Part shown: positions 1 through 5,209 of the stretch, one piece after another
Layout: each line of letters begins with the position of its first letter
How positions within the stretch are numbered: the first letter of the stretch is position 1
Assembly (NCBI GenBank): GCA_030691665.1
Contig: JAUYDU010000297.1
Span: 1 to 5,246, forward strand
Origin: Chloroflexota bacterium
Lineage (GTDB): Bacteria > Chloroflexota > Dehalococcoidia > SM23-28-2
Length of the DNA stretch: 5,246 bases
Direction: 5' to 3'
Notes under the pieces: generated by a model
What the model was told of the DNA's origin: nothing
Database searches by the model: none
The model's input: only the letters and a program-made list of their open reading frames with translations
Translations under genes and position numbers: made by a program

Positions 1-20
1 GACAGTTTGTCATTCTGAGC

Positions 21-42
21 GCCCGGACGGGCCCGTCCGGGC
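21..42. repeat. Perfect 22-bp GC-only-stem palindrome in left arm
   Basis: The 11 bases GCCCGGACGGG are followed directly by their exact reverse complement, CCCGTCCGGGC. This sits inside the left arm of the composite repeat, between CTGAGC and AGCGAAG. The match is perfect over 22 bases. It could extrude as a cruciform, or fold in RNA as a hairpin with a short loop. Confidence 0.85.
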
Positions 43-109
43 AGCGAAGAATCTGGGGTGGGGTGCCACTTACGCACACGGGTCCTTTCGCCCCACCGCC
101 AGACCCTTC

Positions 110-127
110 GTCCTTCCAAGGAAGGAC
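110..127. repeat. Hairpin palindrome in right arm
   Basis: GTCCTTCC (110-117) and GGAAGGAC (120-127) are perfect complements separated by AA. It occupies the right-arm position that corresponds to the 21-42 palindrome in the left arm, but its sequence is unrelated. It borders CTTCG on one side and CTCAG on the other. Confidence 0.8.
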
Positions 128-152
128 TCAGGGTGACAGACCGGCCCTTGCC

Positions 153-251
153 GTGTCGAATCATTCTGTTCATGACCATAAGACCCTCGCCTACGAAGTC
201 GTTATCATGTCGGCTTATTCTGTCAAAGACCATAAGCCCTCCAGCTACGAG
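153..251. repeat. Diverged tandem direct repeat, two 45-bp units
   Basis: Unit 1 (153-197) and unit 2 (207-251) align without gaps, with 33 of 45 bases identical and a 54-bp period. The best-conserved blocks are TGTCG, ATTCTGT, GACCATAAG (174-182 and 228-236) and CTACGA. It lies between the composite repeat and the mannosidase gene. It could be a decayed pair of intergenic repeats or a paired protein-binding site. No promoter with a good -35 and -10 pair is visible in it. A TATCAT hexamer at 203-208 has no -35 partner. Confidence 0.6.
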
Positions 252-294
252 CCTGCCTGCTCTCTGTTTCGTAGCTGCAGACCTTTAGGTCTGC
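242..294. repeat. Two abutting hairpins upstream of the mannosidase gene
   Basis: The first stem pairs CAGCTACGA (242-250) with TCGTAGCTG (269-277), with an 18-base loop. The second pairs GCAGACCT (277-284) with AGGTCTGC (287-294), with a TT loop. The two share base 277. They end 36 bases before the GTG start and so may lie in the 5' leader of the mannosidase transcript. No T-run follows, so they are not a standard intrinsic terminator. They look more like REP-type intergenic repeats than a known riboswitch, though a leader role is possible. Confidence 0.65.
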
Positions 295-317
295 CTGGAG
301 AGGGCTGTTGTCAGATC

Positions 318-324
318 AAAGGGA
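318..324 (+). promoter_or_regulatory. Ribosome binding site supporting the GTG start
   Basis: AAAGGGA lies six bases before GTG at 331. This moderate Shine-Dalgarno match favours the GTG start over the in-frame ATG at 358, which has no purine-rich site at suitable spacing. Confidence 0.55.
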
Positions 325-330
325 TGACCT

Positions 331-2985
331 GTGACGGATAGCGAGAAGCGGCCGATCATGGTGGTGTCCCACACCCACTGGGACCGCGAGTGGTACCTGC
401 CCTTCGAGACCTTCCGCAGCCGCCTGGTGGCCATGATGGACAAGCTCCTCCACATCCTGGAGACGAACCCCGACTACAAGCACTTCATGCTCGACGGCCA
501 GAGCATCATCCTGGAGGACTACCTGGAGATACGCCCCGATCGACGGGAGGAGATCGCTCGCCAGGTACAGGCGGGCCGCCTGCTGGTGGGCCCCTGGTAT
601 GCCCTGCCGGACGAGTTCCTGGTGGGGGGCGAATCGCTCGTCCGCAACCTCCAGCGGGGCATCGCCGTGGCCCGCCAGTTCGGGCCGCCGATGATGGTGG
701 GCTACCTGCCGGACATGTTCGGCCACATCGCCCACATGCCGGCGATTCTGGCTGGGTTCGGCATCGCCGCCGCCGTCATCTGGCGGGGCGTGGACAGGTC
801 TGTCCCCACGTCCGAGTTCTTCTGGCGAACCGCCGACGGCTCGGAGGTGCTGGCCATCCACCTGCCGCAGGGATATGGCATCGGCCAGCGCCTGCCCCTG
901 GAGCGCGAGGCCCTGCTGAACCGCCTGCACAACATCCGCCAGATCGTGGAACCCTGGGCGAGCACCCGCTACCTGCTCCTGCCCAACGGTGACGACCACG
1001 TCGAGGCCCAGCCCGAGCTTCCAGCCGTCATCGCCCTGGCCAACGAGAACCTGGACGACGCCGAGCTGATGCACGCCACCCTTCCCATGTACATCGAGGC
1101 GGTGCGGCAGGAGATGGGCTCCGCCTCAGGCGGAGGCTCCTGGCCCCGCGTGGAGGGGGAGTTCCGCTCGGGCCAGCGGGCGTGGGTGCTGCCCAGCGTC
1201 TCCTCCACCCGGATGTGGATCAAGCAGCGCAATCAGGAGTGCGAGGACCTTCTTCTGCGCTGGGCCGAGCCCTTCTCGGCCTGGGCCAACCTTATCCGTC
1301 AGCGCAACGGCGATTCCCCCGACAGGAGCGCCTCCGACGCCGGCCTGCTGGGCCTGGCCTGGAAGCTCCTATTGCAGAACCACCCCCACGACTCCATCTG
1401 CGGGTGCAGCATCGACCAGGTGCACGAGGAGATGGCGGTTCGCTTCGACCGCTGCCGGGATGTGGGGGAGGCCGTGGCCCGCGACGCCCTGCGCTACCTG
1501 GCCGAGTCGGCCGCGCCCGACGAGGGGACGCATGTGGTGGTGTTCAACCCTCTGGACGGGCCCCGCACCGACCTGGGCACGGCCCGTCTCCCCCTGCGGG
1601 ACGGGCGCGAGCCGCTGTGGCTGGAGGACGAGGCCGGCGGCAGCCCGCTGCCCCTGCAACCCCTGCGCCGCGGCCTGCTGTTTCCGCGCGATACGGAGGA
1701 GCGGCTGGAGGTGGCCTTTGTCGCCCCCGATGTCCCCGCCTACGGCTACAAGGCCTTTCGCGTCGGCTACGCCCCTTCGACGGGCTCAGGACAGGTCCAG
1801 CCAACCCGCCGCCGGCCTGCCGCCGCCGCTCAAGCGATGGAGAACGAATTCTTTCGGGTCGAGGCGGACGGGGGGGACGGCACCATCACTCTCACCGACA
1901 AGGCCGCGGGGACGACCCTGAGCGGCCTCAATCGATTCGTGGACGGGGGCGACTGCGGCGACGAGTACAACTACTGCCCTCCCGCCCGGGACGAGCTGAT
2001 GGACGCGCCGGGACGGCCGCCGCGAATCCGCCTGGTGGAGGATGGCCCGGCCCGCTGGAGCCTGGAGATCGCCCTCGACTACAGTCTGCCCAGGAGGCTA
2101 GCCGCCAACGGCCAAGGGCGCACGCGGCAGCGCCAGCCTTATCGCATCGTCAGCCACGTCAGCATCTATGCTGGCGTGCCGCGGGTGGACTTCGAGACGG
2201 AGGTGGACAATCAGGTGGAGGACCACCGCCTGCGGGTGCACTTCCCCACCGGCCTGCGAGCCCAGTTCTCCCACGCTGAGCAGCACTTCGGGGTGGTGGC
2301 CCGGCCGGTGGCCCTGCCCGAAGCCGACGGCACCTGGATGGAGGAGCCCCAGGGGACGTACCCTCAGAAGACGTTCGTGGACGTGAACGACGGCCAGCGC
2401 GGCCTGCTGCTGGCCAACCGCGGCCTGCCGGAGTACGAGGTCATCGACGGCCCCAACGGGGCCACCATCGCCCTGACGCTCCTGCGCTGCGTGGGCTTCC
2501 TGTCGCGGCCGATCATGGCGACCCGGCGAGCGCAGGCGGGGCCGCTCATCCCGGCGCCCGGCGCTCAGTGCGCGGGCAAGCACGTCTTCCACTACTCGCT
2601 CGTTCCCCACAGCGGCGGCTGGGAATCGGCCTTCGTCCAGGCCCATCGCTTCGCCCATCCCCTGCGGGCGGTGACCACCAGCGCGGGGAAGAAGCGGGTT
2701 GCGGCGGAGGCCAGCCTCCTGTCCGTCCGGCCCAGCGCCCTCGTCCTGTCCGCCGTCAAGGCAGCCGAGGACGGGCGGGGCATCATCGTTCGGCTGTACA
2801 ACGTCACCCCCCAGCCGGTGTGGGGCGAGGTACGCCTGGAAGAGCCCCGACACGTCGGGGTGGAGGTGGTCGACCTGAACGAGGAGCCTCTGGGCGCGGC
2901 CGACGTCGAGGACGGCTGGGTGCGGCTGTCGGCCAAGCCGAATGAGATCGTAACGCTAAAGTTTAGCCTATCTCACAACGGATAG
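331..2985 (+). CDS. GH38 alpha-mannosidase, mannosylglycerate hydrolase (MngB)-like
   Basis: An 884-residue retaining alpha-mannosidase of glycoside hydrolase family 38. It should cleave terminal alpha-mannosyl residues, possibly from mannosylglycerate or phosphomannosylglycerate, in the cytoplasm. No signal peptide or membrane segment is visible. The zinc-site motif HTHWDREWY is at residues 14-22 (expected ligands H16 and D18). The nucleophile motif GYLPDMFGH contains D128. NGDDH lies at 219-223, STRMWIK at 292-298, and NHPHDSICGC at 350-359 supplies the expected zinc ligand H353. The GH38 C-terminal beta domain follows, with GDEYNYCPP (543-551) and VEDHRLRVHFPT (629-640). The length is close to E. 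coli MngB (about 877 residues), and the order of motifs is the same, so the gene looks intact. A repeat-derived peptide, PSTGSGQ (482-488), sits in the linker before the C-terminal domain. The cyclase gene starts 12 bp downstream, which suggests an operon. Family assignment is strong; the substrate is inferred. Confidence 0.95.
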   Translation: MTDSEKRPIMVVSHTHWDREWYLPFETFRSRLVAMMDKLLHILETNPDYKHFMLDGQSIILEDYLEIRPDRREEIARQVQAGRLLVGPWYALPDEFLVGGESLVRNLQRGIAVARQFGPPMMVGYLPDMFGHIAHMPAILAGFGIAAAVIWRGVDRSVPTSEFFWRTADGSEVLAIHLPQGYGIGQRLPLEREALLNRLHNIRQIVEPWASTRYLLLPNGDDHVEAQPELPAVIALANENLDDAELMHATLPMYIEAVRQEMGSASGGGSWPRVEGEFRSGQRAWVLPSVSSTRMWIKQRNQECEDLLLRWAEPFSAWANLIRQRNGDSPDRSASDAGLLGLAWKLLLQNHPHDSICGCSIDQVHEEMAVRFDRCRDVGEAVARDALRYLAESAAPDEGTHVVVFNPLDGPRTDLGTARLPLRDGREPLWLEDEAGGSPLPLQPLRRGLLFPRDTEERLEVAFVAPDVPAYGYKAFRVGYAPSTGSGQVQPTRRRPAAAAQAMENEFFRVEADGGDGTITLTDKAAGTTLSGLNRFVDGGDCGDEYNYCPPARDELMDAPGRPPRIRLVEDGPARWSLEIALDYSLPRRLAANGQGRTRQRQPYRIVSHVSIYAGVPRVDFETEVDNQVEDHRLRVHFPTGLRAQFSHAEQHFGVVARPVALPEADGTWMEEPQGTYPQKTFVDVNDGQRGLLLANRGLPEYEVIDGPNGATIALTLLRCVGFLSRPIMATRRAQAGPLIPAPGAQCAGKHVFHYSLVPHSGGWESAFVQAHRFAHPLRAVTTSAGKKRVAAEASLLSVRPSALVLSAVKAAEDGRGIIVRLYNVTPQPVWGEVRLEEPRHVGVEVVDLNEEPLGAADVEDGWVRLSAKPNEIVTLKFSLSHNG
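1117..1140. repeat. In-gene hairpin flanked by GGCTCC direct repeats
   Basis: CTCCGCC (1119-1125) and GGCGGAG (1129-1135) are perfect complements with a TCA loop. They are framed by GGCTCC at 1117-1122 and 1135-1140. The segment encodes the low-complexity stretch GSASGGGS (residues 263-270 of the mannosidase), between the catalytic domain and the helical middle domain. It may be a small palindromic insertion tolerated in a loop, or just GC-rich coding sequence. Confidence 0.4.
1773..1790 (+). repeat. Dispersed repeat core, copy 1, in frame within mannosidase
   Basis: CCCTTCGACGGGCTCAGG matches the core at 5217-5234 at 16 of 18 bases. It is read in frame and gives PSTGSG (from residue 482), in a segment followed by a low-complexity RRRPAAAAQA linker before the C-terminal domain resumes at MENEFFRVE. 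The position looks like a tolerated repeat insertion in a linker. Confidence 0.7.
2845..2860. repeat. In-gene palindrome sharing its core with the 3' hairpin
   Basis: CCCCGAC and GTCGGGG form a perfect 7-bp stem around AC, near the 3' end of the mannosidase gene. The 16-base unit matches 5119-5134 at 14 of 16 bases, and only the two loop bases differ (AC here, CT there). Confidence 0.45.
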
Positions 2986-2990
2986 GGGAG
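2985..2990 (+). promoter_or_regulatory. Ribosome binding site of the cyclase gene
   Basis: GGGGAG begins at the last base of the mannosidase stop codon and lies seven bases before ATG at 2998. A small hairpin (CCTATC 2967-2972 with GATAGG 2981-2986) overlaps the stop codon and the edge of this site. A ribosome finishing the upstream gene would open it, consistent with translational coupling. Confidence 0.6.
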
Positions 2991-2997
2991 CGAGCCC

Positions 2998-3978
2998 ATG
3001 AACCCCATCGACCTGAGCAAGCTGCCGTCGTATGCTGAGCTGCCGGTGAAGGCGGGGGCGCCGGCCAACTCGGCCTGGGGCCTGTTCGGCGAGGACGACC
3101 AGGTGGGCACCATCAACCTCCTCGTTGCCGAGAAGGTGAAGGAAGCAGCCACCCTGGTGCGCAAGGGCAAGGTGTTCAGCCTGAACCTGCCCCTGGATGT
3201 CCCGAACCCCGCCCTGTTCGACCGCAAGACGCCCCAGCATACGCTGCTGGTAGGGGGCGGAGGCGTGGTGCGCGACGACTACCTGGACAGCTTCTATCTC
3301 CAGGCCTCCAGCCAGTGGGACAGCCTGCGGCACATCCGCCACCCGGTTTACGGCTTCTACAACGGGGTGAAGGACGAGGAGGTAAGCCTGGAGGAAGGCT
3401 CCAAGCTGGGCATCGAGAACTGGGCCAAGCGGGGCATCGTCGGTCGGGGCGTCCTTCTGGACGTGGCGAAGCACCTGAGCGAGCGGGGCACCCCCATCGA
3501 CCCTCGCAGCTCCTTCATCATCCGCAGGGAGATGCTGGCGGCCACTGCCGACGCTCAGAAGGTCGAGATACGCCCGGGCGATATCCTTCTGATTCGCACC
3601 GGCTGGCTGGGGTGGTATTTGCAGGAGGCCAGCCCGGAGGAGCGGCAACGGCTGGCAGGCGAGGCTCTGGCGGGCGGCTGGCGAACGCCGGGCATCGGGC
3701 CCTGCGACGAGATGGCTGAATACCTGTGGAATCTGCACATAGCGGCGGTAGCCGCCGACAACCCCTCGGTGGATGTCTGGCCGCCCACGGCCGGCGGCGG
3801 CTTCCTCCACTTCTATCTGCTGCCCCTGTTCGGCATGCCCATCGGCGAGATGTGGTACCTGGAGGAGCTGGCGGCCGACTGCGCCGGGGACGGCGTCTAC
3901 GAGTTCATGCTGACCTCGGCGCCGCTGCACCTGCGCGGGGGCGTGGGCTCGCCGCCGAACGCGCTGGCGATAAAGTAG
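2998..3978 (+). CDS. Cyclase-family metal-dependent hydrolase
   Basis: A 326-residue cytosolic protein of the cyclase / kynurenine-formamidase-like superfamily (PF04199 type). Members hydrolyse amides, esters or lactones with a bound divalent metal; the substrate here is unknown. The N-terminal block WGLFGEDDQVGTINLL (27-42) and the end GVGSPPNALAIK are typical of a subgroup with WGxFGxxDxxGTxN signatures. The metal-site region reads SSQWDSLRH (104-112). Classical members have HxGTHxDxPxH, so D108 and H112 appear conserved but a histidine is replaced by Q106. Distal candidates are H271 in GFLHFYLL and E284 in MPIGEMW, 13 residues apart, as expected for the catalytic His and Glu pair. GDILLIRTGW (around 194-203) is another family hallmark. 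The start is supported by GGGGAG seven bases upstream. It probably shares a transcript with the mannosidase, but no common pathway is evident. Confidence 0.9.
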   Translation: MNPIDLSKLPSYAELPVKAGAPANSAWGLFGEDDQVGTINLLVAEKVKEAATLVRKGKVFSLNLPLDVPNPALFDRKTPQHTLLVGGGGVVRDDYLDSFYLQASSQWDSLRHIRHPVYGFYNGVKDEEVSLEEGSKLGIENWAKRGIVGRGVLLDVAKHLSERGTPIDPRSSFIIRREMLAATADAQKVEIRPGDILLIRTGWLGWYLQEASPEERQRLAGEALAGGWRTPGIGPCDEMAEYLWNLHIAAVAADNPSVDVWPPTAGGGFLHFYLLPLFGMPIGEMWYLEELAADCAGDGVYEFMLTSAPLHLRGGVGSPPNALAIK

Positions 3979-4171
3979 CGCTGCTCCCTAGGGCGCGATG
4001 CAGGCGCGGGTGATGGCGGTCTGCTTGTTGGCCCACTCGGCCTGCTGAATAAACGGATGCCGCGGGAGACGGCCTATCTGCTCATGCTCTTCCTAACGGG
4101 CTTGAAGTGCCTGCCCGATGCCAGATTCCCCTTGGAAATGGCGGGCCCCAACTGGCAAACTGGGCCTCATC
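3979..4171. other. Intergenic region, no convincing gene
   Basis: About 190 bases between the cyclase stop and the preferred start of the next gene. It has an 8-bp CCCTAGGG palindrome (3986-3993). It also has a weak promoter-like pair, TTGTTG (4025-4030) and AATAAA (4048-4053), spaced by 17 bases. The minus strand is open from 4092 to 3988 and would read EEHEQIGRLPRHPFIQQAEW then NKQTAITRACIAP with an A between, ending in TAG. It lacks a start codon and could be a gene remnant. No strong terminator follows the cyclase gene. Confidence 0.4.
4025..4053 (+). promoter_or_regulatory. Weak candidate promoter for the third gene
   Basis: TTGTTG (3 of 6 to the sigma-70 -35 consensus), a 17-base spacer, then AATAAA (4 of 6 to TATAAT). 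It is the only A/T-rich spot in this gap and lies upstream of all candidate starts of the TIM-barrel gene. The match is weak and could be chance. Confidence 0.2.
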
Positions 4172-5113
4172 ATGGCAAGCATGCTCAGCGGCAAGCATGT
4201 CTGGATCTGGAACTGGCAGCGGTGCGATGGCGGCAACCCTGATGCTATAGCCGAACGCCTGAAGGCGGCTGGCTGCGCCGGGGCGATCGTCAAGGCGCAC
4301 GACGGGCCGAACTGGTTCGACCAGGGCCAGCCGTGGCGGGAGATAGGTCGCGCCCTCAAGTCGCATGGGCTGAGGGTAGCTGGCTGGGGCTACCTGTACG
4401 GCCCTGCGACAGGCTCGGGAGACTGGCAGGGCGAGGCCGACAGGGCCATCGAGACCATCCAGTACGGCGAGGCCGACGCCTACGTGCTGGACGTGGAGGC
4501 GGAGTTCGAGGGCAAGGCCGATGTGGCCGAGGCCGTCTGCCAGCGCATCCGCGAGGCAGTAGGGCCAGACTACCCCCTCTACTACTCCACCTTCGCCATC
4601 GCCCGCTACCACCGGGACTTCCCCTACATGGCCTTCGAGCGCTACTGCAACGGGACGCTGCCGCAGGTGTACTGGAACGCCTTTGGGCGCTGGCCGATGG
4701 GGGTGGCGGTGGCGATGACCTACGACGACTACGGGGCGCTCGGCATTGGCCCTGAGCGCATCTTCCCCGTCGCTGGCCTCTACGCGGAGGGCCGGGTGCC
4801 GTATCCCGACCCGTTCGACGTGATCGCCTTCATCGACCTCGTCTACCAGCGACGCGGTGGGAAGGAGGGCGGCGGCTTAGAGGGTGGCTGCTCCTTCTGG
4901 AGCTACGAGCACATGTCCGACGCCATGTGGCAGGCGGTGGCGGCCAATCCCTGGCCGGTGGAGGGGATGCCCTGGACGGGGTGGCAGAGCAGCGACGATG
5001 GGGATGGGGAGCTGGCCCGCCTGCGCCAGGAGAACGCGGAGCTGGCCGGCCGCATCGAGCGAGGGACGGGCCTGGCGGGCGAGCTGATGAAGGTGCTGAG
5101 GGGCGAAGCGTAG
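4172..5113 (+). CDS. Predicted TIM-barrel glycosidase-like protein with C-terminal coiled coil
   Basis: About 313 residues; no exact family recognised. Eight beta-strand-like segments follow in barrel order: HVWIWNW (9-15), GAIVKAHDG, RVAGWGYLYG, AYVLDVEAE (103-111), YPLYYSTFA, PQVYWNAFG, IFPVAGLY and GCSFWSYEHM. The LDVE of strand 4 (D107, E109) resembles the catalytic DxE of GH25 lysozymes, but the strand-1 Asp usual in GH25 is missing, so the link is distant. No signal peptide is visible. The tail (281-309) fits a heptad pattern: L281, N288, I295, A302, L309 and L284, L291, L305, suggesting oligomerisation. The frame is open from ATG 4118. I prefer ATG 4172 (or 4181) because the 18 extra codons have lower third-position GC and look unlike coding sequence. 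No start has a clear Shine-Dalgarno site. PATGSG (78-83) may derive from a repeat. Confidence 0.75.
   Translation: MASMLSGKHVWIWNWQRCDGGNPDAIAERLKAAGCAGAIVKAHDGPNWFDQGQPWREIGRALKSHGLRVAGWGYLYGPATGSGDWQGEADRAIETIQYGEADAYVLDVEAEFEGKADVAEAVCQRIREAVGPDYPLYYSTFAIARYHRDFPYMAFERYCNGTLPQVYWNAFGRWPMGVAVAMTYDDYGALGIGPERIFPVAGLYAEGRVPYPDPFDVIAFIDLVYQRRGGKEGGGLEGGCSFWSYEHMSDAMWQAVAANPWPVEGMPWTGWQSSDDGDGELARLRQENAELAGRIERGTGLAGELMKVLRGEA
4402..4419 (+). repeat. Possible degenerate repeat core, copy 2, in frame within third gene
   Basis: CCCTGCGACAGGCTCGGG differs at two of 18 positions from the shared core CCCTTCGACAGGCTCAGG. It is read in the same frame as copy 1 and gives PATGSG, in a predicted loop after barrel strand 3. 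It is weaker than the other two copies and could be coincidence. Confidence 0.4.
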
Positions 5114-5141
5114 GGGCGCCCCGACCTGTCGGGGCGCCCTA
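5111..5141. repeat. Strong hairpin overlapping the third gene's stop codon
   Basis: GGGCGCCCCGAC (5114-5125) pairs perfectly over 12 bp with GTCGGGGCGCCC (5128-5139) around a CT loop. The outer TA and TA bases extend it past one bulged G. The TAG stop (5111-5113) forms the edge of the stem. There is no T-run after it, so it is not a canonical intrinsic terminator, though such a stem could slow polymerase or protect the mRNA 3' end. It resembles dispersed GTAGGGGCGCCCC-type palindromes known from several GC-rich bacterial genomes. Confidence 0.75.
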
Positions 5142-5176
5142 CGAAGGTAGGCGGCCGTTCATGCGGCGGGGCGACC

Positions 5177-5185
5177 TGCTATAAT
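5177..5185 (+). promoter_or_regulatory. Consensus extended -10 promoter
   Basis: TGCTATAAT is a perfect extended -10 (TGnTATAAT). The best upstream partner, TTCATG at 5158-5163 with a 16-base spacer, matches the -35 consensus at only 3 of 6 bases, which is usual for extended -10 promoters. Transcription would begin near 5192 and run to the right, toward a gene beyond the window. In a window this GC-rich, such a match is unlikely to be chance. Confidence 0.6.
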
Positions 5186-5209
5186 CATCGAGGCTGTTAA
5201 CAAAGCCCT

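Larger units (their letters stand above)
8..138. repeat. Composite imperfect inverted repeat with nested palindromes
   Basis: Two arms face each other. The outer parts, TGTCATTCTGAG (8-19) and CTCAGGGTGACA (127-138), are complementary except at two positions, which would be G-U pairs in RNA. The inner parts, 45-63 and 91-110, pair as CGAAG..TCTGG..GGTGGGG against CCCCACC.CCAGA..CTTCG, with a two-base mismatch and one bulged base. A loop of about 25 bases lies between them. Each arm is interrupted at the same point, between CTGAG and CGAAG, by a different palindrome (21-42 on the left, 110-127 on the right). The whole can fold as a four-way cruciform. No transposase is present, so this would be a non-autonomous REP- or MITE-like element. 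The base pairing is seen directly. The assignment to a dispersed family rests on memory of similar TGTCATTCTGAG...CGAAGAATCT repeats. Confidence 0.75.

Noticed and set aside
1..330. CRISPR array or tandem-spacer structure suggested by the repeats
   Set aside because: Only two diverged direct units exist, with 73 percent identity and a 9-bp gap, and there are no cas genes.
58..341. Two overlapping plus-strand open frames of 76 and 92 codons upstream of the mannosidase
   Set aside because: They run through the composite repeat, hairpins and direct repeats, lack ribosome sites and have no recognisable protein features.
316..1074. Long minus-strand open frame of 252 codons
   Set aside because: It is antisense to the conserved catalytic motifs of the GH38 gene, and is a product of high GC in third codon positions.
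1182..2279. Alternative plus-strand open frame of 365 codons inside the mannosidase gene
   Set aside because: Low-complexity R/G/P/A-rich composition, and it lies within the conserved GH38 frame.
2968..3930. Minus-strand open frame of 320 codons
   Set aside because: It is antisense to the full cyclase gene, whose family motifs are in the plus frame.
4057..4242. Small plus-strand open frame beginning MPRETAYLLMLF
   Set aside because: No ribosome site, mixed composition, and it runs out of frame into the third gene.
4082..4612. Minus-strand open frame of 176 codons
   Set aside because: It overlaps the TIM-barrel gene, whose strand and motif pattern are clear on the plus strand.
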